From contig BDDD01002104.1 in assembly GCA_001972305.1 (NCBI GenBank), positions 62,001 to 126,000 on the forward strand: DNA of 64,000 nt, in the 5' to 3' direction. Under the pieces are notes generated by a model that was not told where the DNA came from, ran no database searches, and saw nothing but the letters and a program-made list of their open reading frames with translations. Numbering within the stretch: the first letter of the stretch is position 1; the number at the start of each line of letters is the position of its first letter. Below, piece by piece: positions 34,776 to 46,188 of the stretch. Made by a program: the position numbers and the translations under genes. This DNA comes from Cephalotus follicularis (lineage: Eukaryota > Streptophyta > Magnoliopsida > Oxalidales > Cephalotaceae).

Positions 34776-35032
34776 CTAGTTGCCATAGTGTCTCACACCC
34801 ATAGCATCAAGGTGTCCATCAAAGACCACCTTTGGTAGTGCCTTAGTAAGCAGGTCTGCAATATTGTCTTCACTTGGAACTCTTTCCACTTTTATATCTC
34901 CATGATCAACGATCTCACGTATAAGGTGAAAGCGCCTGAGAATGTGCTTAGACTTTGAGTGCGATCTAGGCTCCTTGGATTGCACTATCACTCCATTGTT
35001 ATCACAGTACAAAGATACTGGATGTAATACCT
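34776..35032 (-). pseudogene. Tork-type copia pol C-terminus (RNase H end)
   Basis: The minus strand encodes SLYCDNNGV, then SKEPRSHSKSKHI, RRFHLIREIVDHGDI, NIADLLTKALPK and the end DAMGVRHYGN. This is the RNase H end of a Tork-type copia polyprotein. The rest of pol lies at 40718-43508, on the other side of a TR-GAG-like insertion flanked by the TSD CTGGA, so both belong to one nested element. Confidence 0.9.
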
Positions 35033-37380
35033 CGTACCTTTTGGATCTTTAAGAGTTCTTTTTTTTAGGTTATATAATATGCTTCTTTTGTCTTTTGGGC
35101 TTGTGTGTAATAATGGATAAGAGAAGGATGTTAAGCCAAGGTTTAAGTGGGATTTGTGGAAGTTGAAGGACTTTTATGCAAAGCTTCTCAAGGAAGATTC
35201 CAACTTCCAAGACAAAAGACAGCTTAAGTTGCGAGTTGTGTGGAGATATATCTTGAGATGTGGTCTTTTCTTTCTTCTAGCTTCTGCAGAATAGAGAGAG
35301 AGTTTTAGAGAGAAAGAGCTCTAGTTTTCTTTTCTTCTTCTTCTTCTTCGTTCGTGTGCCTGGACCAGTAGCAGTTGAAGCTTTCTGAGCGCAGCAGTGG
35401 AAGAAGCAGACAAGGTAAAGGAAAGAAGCAGACAAGCTAGAGGAAGAGAGTAGCAGAGAAGAAGGGACATTAGCGTCCAAGGAAGTAGCATGAACTGTGA
35501 GTGGGACATCCTTTCTTTTAAAGCATTTTATTGTTTATCTTATGTTCTTTGAGAATCCTTTTCTTCAGCTTCAGTTTGAGTAAGTGAGTTATGATGGGAA
35601 GTTGTTTTCCCTAACGTCTTATGTTAACCATTCTTTTTTAGTGGAGTGTTCCCAGAAACCAGAGCAAGCAAGGTGTTTAGCTTTCCTATATCGCTTCAAC
35701 CACGGATGAGATGATGTGTACGTGTTCACCTCCCCCCCCCCTTCAGCATACCTATTGTCTATGATGGGTTGTTGAGCGAGTCTGCCCCCAGGTCCTACCT
35801 GGATCTCCTGTCATTGTGTCTAGGACAGTGTACAGGGTTTGAGTGCAGTCGAACACACATGTACAAGCTCCTTCCTCCTTAGCCTATCATCACAGGATGA
35901 GAAGTTGAGAGAGTCTATCCCCGGGTTCCATACCTGGATGTCCTTGCATTGTTGCTAGGACAATGTGTAGGGTTTGAGTACAGTTGAGCTAAGTTATCAG
36001 ATATAGTAGTGTAGAGCCTTTCAGTAAGCTTTCTAGAGGAGGACTTTGTCCTCGGCATCAATGCCTTCAGTTCAGAGGAAGACTCTGCCCTTGGTAGTCA
36101 TGCCATCAATTCAGATAACCAAGTAAAGCAAGAATAGCAAGCATAGAAGGGAACCATGGGTTCTCGGCAGTTACTGCCAAGCAAGCTTCGGCCTAGATAG
36201 TTCAGGCCACTATAAGTTGGCAGGTATATTATGTAACAAGGAGGCTTCGGCCTAGATCAGCTCAGCGCCACTATAAGTTGGCACTTATATTATGTAACCA
36301 GCAGGCTTCGGCCTAGTTCAGCTCAGGCCACTATCAGTTGGAAACTATATTATGCAACCAGCAGGCTTCAGCCTAGATCAACTATAGTAGAGAAAAGCCA
36401 GTTCCTAGCTTAGTTGTTCTCCTCGGGTGTTTAGCCGGGAAGGACCCTAGTTCTTCTTTTTAGATATCTTTCTTTTAATCAGTTGTATTCTTATGTTGTT
36501 TCAGCTTTCATGAATATTCTAGAACTAGCTAAGTAGAGAAAAGAGTAACTTTTTCAAGTACTTTGAGCTTTTCTTTATTGTATGCCATGAGATATGCTTT
36601 GTGTACAGTCTTTTCCCCAGTTGGGATAGTTAATCATGCTCATGGTAAGTTTTCTTCAGCGCATTCTTTTTTTTATGGATGCACCAGAGGATGTTTTGTT
36701 CCCAGTCACTTAGTCCGCTGGACTAATCCCCTCACAGATTATTTTGCAGACTAGCTAGCCAGAGGAGACCCTCCAACCCAGTAGTAGATAGCCCAGCAAG
36801 GTAGTTTTTGAGCTCAGCAGCACGGGACGCTAGCTCGGGCGTTTAGCTTTGCATAGCATTGGGCATTCTTGCGGTGCTTTACCCTTCTTTTGTAGTAGAG
36901 TAGCTAAGAGTGTATCTTTGTAAAGAAAGATAAGGATATGTTGTTCTTTCGCCTGCCAGGGAAGGCAGTGTATGTTCGTCGGGGGACAAGATAGGTTTGC
37001 ATGGTCTCGTGTGGAGTTAAGTGATCACGTGTGGCTTATGTTGGTTTCTCCCCAGGCATTAGTTATGCGCAGTGTTTTGGATCTTGAGCTAAGGATGTTT
37101 TAGAAGGAGAAAGTCCCGAGGACAAGTGGTGTCCCCGGGCATGTTGGACCACAGGTTGTTAAGAGAGCTCGTTAGAAGCACGTGAGAGCTCTCTTTAGGG
37201 GTTTTGTGCTTCTTGCGCATTTGGCCCAGTCTTTCTCCGCGGGCTTTTTGCGCGATAGGCTCCTAGGGAGTTTTAAGATAGCTCCATGGGCAGTTACAGT
37301 TTTAGAGGGTTGTTGGTAAGAGGAGCGCCATCCCCAACATGGTGCGTGTCCCATAGAGTTAGCCGCAACGGGTCCTGACA
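35033..37380 (+). repeat. Family B left LTR
   Basis: Starts TGTAATACC and ends GGGTCCTGACA. Inside: a TTC-rich stretch near 35333-35348; the 5' splice-site-like TGTGAGTGGGACATCC at 35496-35511; two copies of the CCCCGGGTTCC/CCTGGAT block (35784-35806, 35919-35940); about 3.5 units of a 60-bp repeat (36179-36390); and TTAGTC-N5-GACTAA at 36710-36726, followed by TTTTGCAG at about 36742-36749. Confidence 0.9.
36179..36390. repeat. 60-bp tandem repeat in family B left LTR
   Basis: Units starting with GCTTCGGCCTAGAT at 36185, 36244, 36305 and 36365 contain GGCCACTATAAGTTGG and TATATTATGTAACCAG. The right LTR has the same array at 39544-39755, so the array predates insertion. Confidence 0.88.
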
Positions 37381-37383
37381 AGT

Positions 37384-37395
37384 TGGTATCAGAGC
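37384..37395 (+). other. Primer-binding site, initiator-Met tRNA type
   Basis: TGGTATCAGAGC three bases after the left LTR end; complementary to the 3' end of initiator-Met tRNA. Confidence 0.93.
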
Positions 37396-37508
37396 GAAGG
37401 TTTGGGTTTTTCCTTGTTAGTTAGTGGGGTATCTTTGTGGGTTGCATTCATGCATTGCATATAGTTGCGACGTTTTCGTGTTACGTTAGCATGTTGTTGC
37501 AGAAGACG

Positions 37509-38250
37509 ATGCCACGTTGGACTCGTAGCACGGTTCGTGGTAGAGGTCGCATCAGAGGAAGACGTAGAGGAACAGTGAATCCTCGCTACATAATGGAGCA
37601 AGAGGTTCCTGTAGAAGTACCAGAGGAGCCTATCCCAGCAGCGCAATCAGCCGCGCGTATGCCTCCACCAGTACCTACCAGTGGACCTGCGGAGATGATG
37701 CAAGCAGCAACGATATGGGCTCAGACTATGAGTTTAGCAGACCAGAGGACGCGTCAAGAGCAAGGACGGAAGAGATCTTCGTCTCAAGCAGAGCAAGCAG
37801 AGAATCCCTCCAGTGTTCGAAAGAAGTGGGGACCTCAGTCCTCAGGCAACACTAGAGGTGGAGCCTCTCAAAAGACATGAACTGCCCCAGTTGCTAGCGA
37901 CGTACAGGGGAGTTCCTATCAGAGCAACAGGACTCCTCGATGCCAAGTATGTGGTAAGTTCCATGCGGGGGAATGCAAGTGAGGAAGTTCTGGATGTTAT
38001 AGATGTGGCGAGGTCGGGCACATAAAGAGAGATTGTCCTCAGCTATCTCTTAGCGAACTGATGACTCCCATGGCAGCACCAGCAGCGAAGCAGACTCCAA
38101 GCAGCGGAGCAGCCAGATCGAGCCAGCAGGTGACAGGACCATGAACGAGTTTCTCAGCGCCTCAGAGTAGAACCGCCATAGCTAGTGGTCGTAGACCTCC
38201 CAGTACACCAGGAGCACCAAACATACCACCAGGTGAGATCTTGTGATCTA
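37509..38250 (+). pseudogene. Gag remnant of the TR-GAG-like element
   Basis: Starts MPRWTRSTVRGRGRIRGRRR at 37509, an arginine-rich N-terminus, then a proline- and glutamine-rich part (VPVEVPEEPIPAAQ, MPPPVPTSGPAEMMQAAT) open to 37880. Two zinc knuckles follow: one at 37941-37976 (CQVCGKFHAGEC) and one at 37995-38036 (CYRCGEVGHIKRDC). A serine/proline-rich tail follows. The knuckles would bind the element RNA. No pol follows; a polypurine tract AAGGTGGGGAGGA at 38380-38392 leads straight into the right LTR. The gag is shorter than that of a full chromovirus and is broken. Confidence 0.8.
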
Positions 38251-38392
38251 TGTTTCTCCTTTAGTAGGTTAAGTTAAGTTATAGTATCTGTTAGTTGAGC
38301 ATGGTTCCAGAAAAGCCAGAGATGATAGAATAGTTCTTCCTATGGTTGGACTTGAGAAATTTTGAGGGCAAAATTTCTTAAGGTGGGGAGGA

Positions 38393-40712
38393 TGTAATAC
38401 CCCGTACCTGTTGGAGCTTTAAGGGTTTTTTTTTTTTAAAGTTATATGACATGCTTCTTTTGTCTTTTGGGCTTTATGTGTAATAATGGATAAGAGAAGG
38501 ATATTAAGCCGAGGTTTAAGTGGGATTTGTGGAAGTTGAAGGACTTTTATGCAAAGCTTCTTGAGGAAGATTCCAACTTCCAAGACAAAAGACGGCTTAA
38601 GTCAGGAGTCGTGCGGAGATATGTCTTGACATGTGGTCTTTTCTTTCTTCTAGCTTCTACAGAATAGAGAGAGAGTTATAGAGAGAGAGAGCTCTAGTTT
38701 GCTTTTCTTCTTCTTCTTCGTTCCTGTGCCTAGACTAGTAGCAGTTGAAGCTTTCCGAGCGCAGCAGTGGAAGAAGCAGACAAGGTAAAGGAAAGAAGTA
38801 GACAAGCCAGAGGAAGAGAGTAGTAGAGAAGAAGGGACATTAGCATCCAAGGAAGTAGCAAGAACTGTGAGTGGGACATCCTTTCTTTTAAAGCATTTTA
38901 TTTTTTATCTTATGTTCTTTGAGAATCCTTTTCTTCAGCTTCAGTTTGAGTAAGTGAGTTATGATGGGCAGTTGTTTTCCCTAACGTCTTCTGTTAACCA
39001 TTCTTTTTGAGTGGAGTGTTCCAAGAAACCAGAGCAAGCAAGATGTTAAGCTTTCTTATATCGCTTCATCCACGGATGAGATGACGTGTACGTGTTCACC
39101 ACCTTCCACAGTGTACCTATTGTCTATGATGGGTTGTTGAGCGAGTCTTCCCCCAGGTCCTACCTGGATCTCCTGTAATTGTGGCTAGGACAGTGCACCG
39201 AGTTTGAATGCTGCCGAACACACATGTACAAGTTCCTTCCTCCTCAGGCTATCATCACAGGATGAGAAGTTTAGTGAGTCTGTCCCAGGGTTCCATACTT
39301 GGATCTCCTTGCATTGTTGCTAGGACAATGTGTAGGGTTTGAGTGCAGTTGAGCTAAGTTATCAGATATAGTAGTGTAGAACCTTTCAGTAAGTTTTCTA
39401 GAGGAGGACTTTGTCCTCGGCATCAATGCCTTCAGTTCAGAGGAAGACTCTGTCCTTGGTAGTCATGCCATCAGCTCAGAGAAGCAAGTAAAGCAAGAAA
39501 AGCAAGCACAGAAGGGAACCATGGGTTCTCAGCAGTTACTGCCAAGCAGGCTTCGGCCTAGATCAGCTCAGGCCACTATAAGTTGGCAAGTATATTTTTT
39601 AACAAGCAGGCTTCGACCTAGATCAACTCAGCGCCACTATAAGTTGGCACTTGTATTATGTAACCAGCAGACTTCGGCCAAGATCAGCTCAGGCCACTAT
39701 AAGTTCGCAACTATATTATGCAACCAGTAGGCATCGGCCTAGATCAGCTACAGCAGAGAAAAGCCAGTTCCTAGCTTAGTTGTTCTCCTCGGGTGTCTTT
39801 CTTTCTTTTAATCAGTTGTATTCTTATGTTGTTTCAGCTTTCATGAATATTCTAGAACTAGCTAGGCAGAGAAAAGAGTAAGTTTTTCAAGTACTTTGTG
39901 CTTTTCTTTATCGTATGCCCTGAGATATGCTTTGTGTACAGTCTTTTCCCCAGCTGGGATAGTTAATCATGCTCATGGTAAGTTTTCTTTAGCGCAATCT
40001 TTTTTTATGGATGCACCAGAGGATGTTTTGTTCCCAGTCACTTAGTCAGTTGGACTAATCCTCTCACAGATTGTTTTGCAGACCATCCAGCCGGAGGAGA
40101 CCCTCCAGCCCAGCAGTAGATAGCCCAGCAAGTTAGTTTTTGAGCTCAGCAGCACAGGATGCCAGCTCGGGCGGTTAGCTTTGTATAGCATTGGGCATTC
40201 TTGGTGTGCTTTACCCTACTTTTGTAGTAGAGTAGCTGACAGTGTATCTTTGTAAAGAAAGATAAGGATATGTTGTTCTTTCGCTTTCTAGGGAAGGCAG
40301 TGTATGTACGTTGGGGGACAAGATAGGTTTGCATGGTCTCGTGTGGAGTTAAGTGATCACGTGTGGCTTATTTTGGTTTCACCCCTGGCCTTAGTTATGC
40401 GCAGCGTTTTGGATCTGGAGCTAAGGATGTTTTAGAAAGGAAAAGACCCTAGAACAAGTGGTGTCCCCGGGCATGTTGGACCACAGGTTGTTAATAGAGC
40501 TCGTGAGAAGCACGTGGCCGCTCTCGTCAGGGGTTTTGTGCTTGTTGCGCTTTTGGCCCAGTCTTTCTCCACGGGCTTTTTACACGATAGGCTCCTGGGG
40601 AGTTTTAAGATAGCTCCTCGGGCAGTTACAGTTTTAGAGGGTTGTTAGCAAGAGGAGCGCCATCCCCAGGAGGGCGCGTGTCCCATAGAGTTAGTGGGAA
40701 TGGGTCCTGACA
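38393..40712 (+). repeat. Family B right LTR
   Basis: 2,320 bp, starting TGTAATACCCCG and ending GGGTCCTGACA. It repeats the module order of the left LTR: TGTGAGTGGGACATCC at 38866, CCCCAGGTCC/CCTGGATCT at 39150-39172, the 60-bp array at 39544-39755, and TTAGTC-N5-GACTAA at 40042-40058 with TTTTGCAG at about 40073-40080. Confidence 0.9.
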
Positions 40713-43508
40713 CTGGATCTTCAATGTCAAGAACAATACCCAAATCTTTGATGAACTTCTTCATCCATACACCTTCCTTGGAAGCTTCCGATGCCGTAAC
40801 GTATTCGTCTTCAGTCACTAAATCCGTAGTGGTAGGTTGCTTAGAACTCTTCCAGCTCACTGCTCCACCATTCAAGGTGAACACAAACCCCAATGTTGAT
40901 TTTGAATCATCCAAATCTGTCTAAAAATTAGAGTTAGTAAAACCCTCAATCTTCAAACCTTTTCCTCCATACATCAAGAATAAATTCTTAGTCCTGTTAA
41001 GGTACTTGAGGATATCTTTGACAGCCTTCCAGTGACTCTCACTTAGATCTGAATGATATCTTCTTGTAACACTTACAGCATCGGTAATATCTAGTCTAGT
41101 GCAAAGCATAACATACATAATGCTTCCAATTGTTGAAGCATATGGAATGTTCATCATCCTTTGTCTTTCTTCAGCTGTCTTGGGAGACATCTGGTTAGAA
41201 AGTGAAATCCCATGACAAAGAGGCAAGTAACTTCTTTTGGAATTTTCCATGCTAAACCGCTTAAGTACTCTGTCAATGTACAAAGACTGGGACAACCCTA
41301 TCATCCTTTTTGATCTATCTCTATAGACCTTTATTCCCAGGGTATAGGAAGCTTCTCCCAAGCCTTTTATGGAAAAAGCTGTACATAACCAGGCTTTTAC
41401 GTTCGACAACATATCACATCATTTCCTATAAGGAGTATGTCATCAACGTATAGGACTAGGAACGTCACGGAGCTCCCAATAAACTTTTTATACACACATG
41501 GTTCATCTTGATTCTTAATGAAATCAAACCCTTTGATTGTCTCATCGAATCGGATGTTCCAACTTCTCGAAGCTTGCTTTAGTCCATAAATGGACTTTTG
41601 AAGCTTCCACACTTTCTGGTCCTTACTAGTAGATATGAAACCCTCATGTTGAGTCATATAAATGTGTTCATCAATGTTTCCATTGAGAAAAGCAGTCTTC
41701 ACATCCATTTTCCATATCTCATAGTCAAAATGTGCAGCTATAGCAAGTAAAATCCGAATGGATTTAAGCATGGCTATGGGAGAGAAAGTCTCCACATAAT
41801 CAATCCTTTCCCGTTGGTTGTAACCTTTGGCTATGAGCCTAGATTTAAAGGTCTTCACCTTTCCATCATATCCAATCTTCCTTTTGAAAATCCATTTGCA
41901 ACCTAAGGGTTTAACCCCTTTGGGTGCATCGACTAGATCTCAAACTTTGTTGGAGTACATGGATTCCATTTTGGAATTCATGGCTTTAAGACATTTCTCT
42001 GAGTCAATATCGCATATGGCTTCTTTGTATCTTACCAGATCATTATTCATGAGATTTACCTCTTGGGTACCTTCAATGAGAAAATTACCATACTATCTTT
42101 CAGGTTCCCTGGGTAATCTGGTTGTTCTACGCAGTGGTTGTGTATCTATGGTAGCTGACATTTTAGGAACATCAATTTTAACAGGATTGGTTAGGTCCTC
42201 AACTTGTGGTTCTTTAGACCGTTCATCTAGCTCTATCATACTCCCACTACTATCTTCCAACAAGAAGTCCTTCTCAAGAAAAGTAGCATGCTTGGCGGTA
42301 AACACTTTGTTGTCAGGTGGATAATAGAAGTAATATCCTCTTGTTTCTTTTAGGTATCCAACAAGTTTACATTTAATGGACCTAGATTCTAATTTATCTG
42401 CTGCTGCCTGCCTAACATATGTAGGATAGCCCTATCTCATATGGGGTCTTGGGGGCAGATTTCGTTGGAGTCTTGTTCGATACGAGAATAGCAGTCTCTA
42501 AAGCATAACCCCAGAAATATAGTGGAAGTCCAACATCACTCATCATGCTACGCATCATGTCAAGCAAGGTACGATTTCTCCTTTCGAACACACCATTATG
42601 CTGTGGTGTTCTCGGAGGGGTCCACTGAGAGATAATCCCATTATCTTTGAGATAAGTTAAAAGCTCGATGGAGAGATACTCACCACCTCGATCTGATCGA
42701 AGAGTTTTCAAACTTTTACCAATCTGTTTTTCTACTTCATGTCTGAATTCTTTGAACTTTTCAAAGGCTTCAGATTTGTGTCATATAAGGTACAAATAAC
42801 CAAAATAGGAATGATCATCCGTAAAGGTTATGAAGTAGGAATATCCACCTCGGGCATCAACTGTCATTGGTCCACATACATCAGTATGTACTAGACCTAG
42901 CAGTTCTAGGGTCCTTTCCCCTTCCCCTGTGAAGGGAGATTTGGTCATTTTCCCTTTAAGATAGGGTTCACAAGTTGGAAGCGGTTCATACGTTGAAAAA
43001 TCAAAGTATCCATCCGAGATAAACCTACGGACTCTTTTCTCACTTATATGACCAAGTCTACAATGCCATTGATAGGATTGATTAACTTCATCTCTCTTTC
43101 TTTTATTGTCTGTTTCCATATTGAAAACAGTCTCCTATTTCCTCATTATTTATAATCCATCATGAAGGGAACATTTTTCATAAATCATATTATTAAATAA
43201 AATGGATAAACACTTGTGTTTAAAAATAATATGAAAACCTTCATCATCTAATGCTGGAATAGAAATAATATTACGCAAAATGTGAGGCGAATAAACACAA
43301 TGTTTGAGTTCTAAACTTTGGCCTAAAGGCAACAAAATATAAACTGATCCTATAGCTATGGCTTCAACAATGGTACCATCCGCAAGCCATAGATCTCCCT
43401 CACCCTTCTCAAGGTTTCTTCGGTCTGTCAGGGCCTGTAAATTAGAACATATGTGAGTACCCCATTCGCTGTCTAAAATCCAGGAAGATGAATCAGAAAT
43501 ATTCATAT
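40713..43508 (-). pseudogene. Tork-type copia pol remnant (protease to RNase H)
   Basis: The minus strand, reading from 43508 down, carries the protease area (SSSWILDS, HICSNLQ near 43440-43500); the pre-integrase part with YQWHCRLGHISEKRVR near 43050; integrase (LVHTDVCGPM, FITFTDD; then LRSDRGGEYLS, TPQHNGVFERRNRTLLDM at 42600-42710); reverse transcriptase (SRLIAKGYNQ near 41840, MDVKTAFLNGNIDEHIYM near 41690, SIYGLKQASRSW near 41580, catalytic YVDDILLIGND near 41420-41450); LGEASYTLGI near 41350; and RNase H (GFVFTLNGGAVSWKSSKQ near 40860). It is one element with 34776-35032 (across the TSD CTGGA) and with the gag at 62726-63656 (across the TSD CATAT). It is a fossil with several breaks. 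Confidence 0.9.
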
Positions 43509-44930
43509 TGTTTAGCATAAAATTGTGTTGTTTTTAATGTTCTATTTGTGATATTTTTATGCTTGGAATAGACTACTTTGGTTGTGTTATATTGATTTCC
43601 AGGTACAAGAGATAAAAGACCAAAGTGCAAGAATACCACCCAAAAGTGTGCAAAATTGGAGCTTAAAGTATAAAGATTGAAGAAATGCCAAATTCTGCAG
43701 AAAACAGACCAAAAGCGTCGACGTCTTTCATCTAAGTCGATGTCTTTTCTGGGTTCACAACAAAGAAGTCAATGTCTTTCTTTGCAAGTCGACGTCTTTT
43801 CTGGAAAATGCAACAATCTTCAAAGAGCTATGAACAAGACATCGACGTCTTTCATCAAATGCATCGACGTCTTTATGCCAATTCAACCTGTAACTTTTGG
43901 AGCAAAAGAAGTCGACGTCTTTCACCTTAGAAGTCGACGTCTTTCACTCGCATCTCAGCAAGTCGCGACTTTTATCTAAAGAAGTCGACGCCTTTCAAAA
44001 GAAGTCGACGCCTTCCTCTGCAGCGGAAATAGAAGGTTTAGATTTTTGCCATATTTTGTAACTAGGATTACTTTTATTCCATTTTTGATCAACTTTGTAG
44101 TATATAAGCAATGTTATTTCGGCAGAAACAAAGAAGTAGAGTAGTAGAGAGGTTGTAGAACCCTAATTTCTTTCATCAATTTAGTTTTATTTTCACAATG
44201 TCTAGTAGCTAAACTTTTTAAGGTTTTAGGGAAGAACAAAGCCTAGATTGTTATTGTTTCAATTCCATCAATAAAAATCCTTGAATATTTGATTTGTTCT
44301 TCAATATTTCTGACTTCGCACACACTTTGTCTATCTGATTAAAATCCACAAAAATCTTGTCGGTGAATCTAAAAATTGGCGAATAAATGGTGCCTAATTC
44401 AACAGAGTCTACTCATACGATTTGTCGCAATGAACACACTTCGTATAGACCTAGCATGTCTACTCATACGTCTTGCCGCCGTTATTGTTGCCGTACTTCG
44501 TATAGACCTAGCATGTCTACTCATACGTCTTGTCATCACCGCCGCACTCCGTATAGACCTAGCTCTCGTTGTTTATCAAGGTATGATCGTTTAACTTCAT
44601 GGAATTGTTCAATGCAATCTACGGTGAGTTTCTATACCCTAAAACCGTTTCTTTATTATATATTTTCTTCACTTTTATTTATTGCATGTTTTATTTCTTA
44701 GTATTTTAAATTCAACGTTTTCAATTATCGTAGTTTTTATTTCCAGTTTCGTTTATTTATTTTACTTTGCATAATTAGGAGTAGTTTGTTAGATTATCTC
44801 AAACATTGGTATACTTCGCCTAGGTTGGATAGATTACAACTAGTTTACGTTTCCCTGCGTTCGACCCGTTACTGCATGATCCGTGCACTTGCGGCTGTAA
44901 ATATTAAAACATTCTTTTTAACAGTGAACA
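43509..44930 (+). repeat. Athila-like left LTR
   Basis: 1,422 bp. It contains a TCGA-motif array at 43710-44015, a TATA-like AGTATATAAGCAATG near 44098-44112, and three units of a short imperfect repeat around TATAGACCTAGC(A/T)TGTCTACTCATACG (as separate blocks) at about 44400-44570. The final 670 bp match 62052-62720. Confidence 0.9.
43710..44015. repeat. GTCGACGTCTTT motif array in Athila-like LTR
   Basis: About ten motifs such as GCGTCGACGTCTTTC, ACATCGACGTCTTTC and AAGTCGACGCCTTTC in about 300 bp. They are the same motif type as in the SIRE copia LTRs (4690-5175, 31470-32090, 48870-49400), although the two elements belong to different superfamilies. The LTR boundaries and TSD show that the array belongs to the gypsy LTR. 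Confidence 0.88.
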
Positions 44931-44936
44931 AGTTTT

Positions 44937-44954
44937 TGGCGTCGTTGCCGGGGA
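44937..44954 (+). other. Primer-binding site, Asp-tRNA type
   Basis: TGGCGTCGTTGCCGGGGA, six bases after the LTR end. It nearly matches the complement of the tRNA-Asp 3' end used by Athila and related plant gypsy elements. Confidence 0.85.
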
Positions 44955-45178
44955 AACAGTTTAAATTAGTTTAAATTTATTCAACTGATTCGTAGTATTT
45001 TTGTTTTGTTTTATTTTTTTGTTTTTGTGTTTTTTCTAACAACTCTAATTTAGTTTAAATAGGTTCAGCATAACGTTTAACAAACCCTAACCTCATTTTC
45101 ATAATCTTTAACAAATTTTCTAACCTTAGATAAATTAGGTTTCTTCCTTAGCATAGGTTCTTTGACCTAGTTTAGTTT

Positions 45179-45507
45179 ATGACCGATTGGGTTCGTGGTC
45201 CAAACCATCGCTTAGAAAGAATTCATCAACCAAGACCAATGGCGGACGCACGGCCAATTCAAACTCTTCGCGACAAATTCTACCCCGCTAGGACAGCGCA
45301 ACCATCTAGTATCCTGTTGCCTGCACCTAACGGGAACAACTTTGAGTTAAAATCACAATTCATTAGTATGCTCCCGCACTTTCATGGTGTACCCAATGAG
45401 GATGCATATCTCTTCCTTCGCGAGTTCGAGGAGGTATGTGCCCTCATGAAACTTTAGCAACTATCTGACGATGATATCAAGTTGCGCTTCATAAATTTTG
45501 CTCTTAA
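45179..45507 (+). pseudogene. Athila-like gag, N-terminal part
   Basis: Starts MTDWVRGPNHRLERIHQP at 45179. It contains NNFELKSQFISMLPHF, GVPNEDAYLFLREFEEVC and DDDIKLRFINFALKD, the typical opening of the Athila-type gag core. It stops where the SIRE piece begins near 45508. The rest of gag resumes at 49698. It is a fossil. Confidence 0.85.
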
Positions 45508-46188
45508 AGACGAATCGATCAAAAGCTTTATAGAAGTATGATAGGTTCTTTATTATACTTAACGGCAAGTAGACCCGATATTTTATTTAGTGTGTGCTTG
45601 TGTGCCCGTTTTCAATCAAATCCAAAAGAATCTCATTTATTTGCTGTGAAAAGGATTTTTAAATATCTTGCATACACTCCAACCTTAGGCTTATGGTATT
45701 CCCGAGACTCTAGTTTTGATTTGCATTCTTACTCGGATGCCGACTTTGGTGGTTATAAAGTAGACCGCAAGAGTACTAGTGGTTCATGCCAATACCTAGG
45801 AAGCATGCTAGTATCTTGGTTTAGCAAAAAGCAAAATTCAGTAGCTTTATCCACCACTGAAGCTGAATATATAGCTGTTGGTAGTTGTTGTGCTCAAATT
45901 CTTTGGCAAAAGTAACAATTGGTTGATTATGGTGTTTATGTTAAGGATGTATCTATTAAGTGTGATAATACTAGTAGTATTTGCCTTGCCAAGAACCCTG
46001 TCCATCACTCTAGGACAAAACACATTGACATCAGATACCATTTCTTAAGAGAACATGTAGAATCTGGTGACATTTTGTTAGAGTATATTCCCACCGAAAA
46101 ACAAGTGGCGGATATCTTCAACAAACCCTTAGATGAGAATTCTTTTTCTAAGTTTAGAAGAGAATTAGGATTATGTGAACTTGAATGA
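45508..46188 (+). pseudogene. SIRE copia RNase H remnant (copy 3)
   Basis: C-terminal polyprotein piece: ASRPDILFSVCLCARF, YSDADFGGYKVDRKSTSG, STTEAEYIAVGSCCAQ, CDNTSSICLAKNPVHHSRTKHID and the tail KPLDENSFSKFRRELGLCELE ending at 46188. It is nearly identical in wording to copy 2. Confidence 0.9.

Larger units (their letters stand above)
35033..40712 (+). mobile_element. TR-GAG-like non-autonomous LTR element (family B)
   Basis: Two long direct LTRs (35033-37380, 2,348 bp; 38393-40712, 2,320 bp) around a 1,012-bp interior that holds a primer-binding site, gag with zinc knuckles and a polypurine tract, but no protease, RT or integrase. The perfect TSD CTGGA lies at 35028-35032 and 40713-40717, inside Tork-type copia pol. 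Gag-only elements with gypsy LTRs (TR-GAGs) are known in plants and need enzymes from partners. The LTRs differ by several per cent by eye, so it is moderately old. The gag is broken by a few breaks. Confidence 0.88.
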
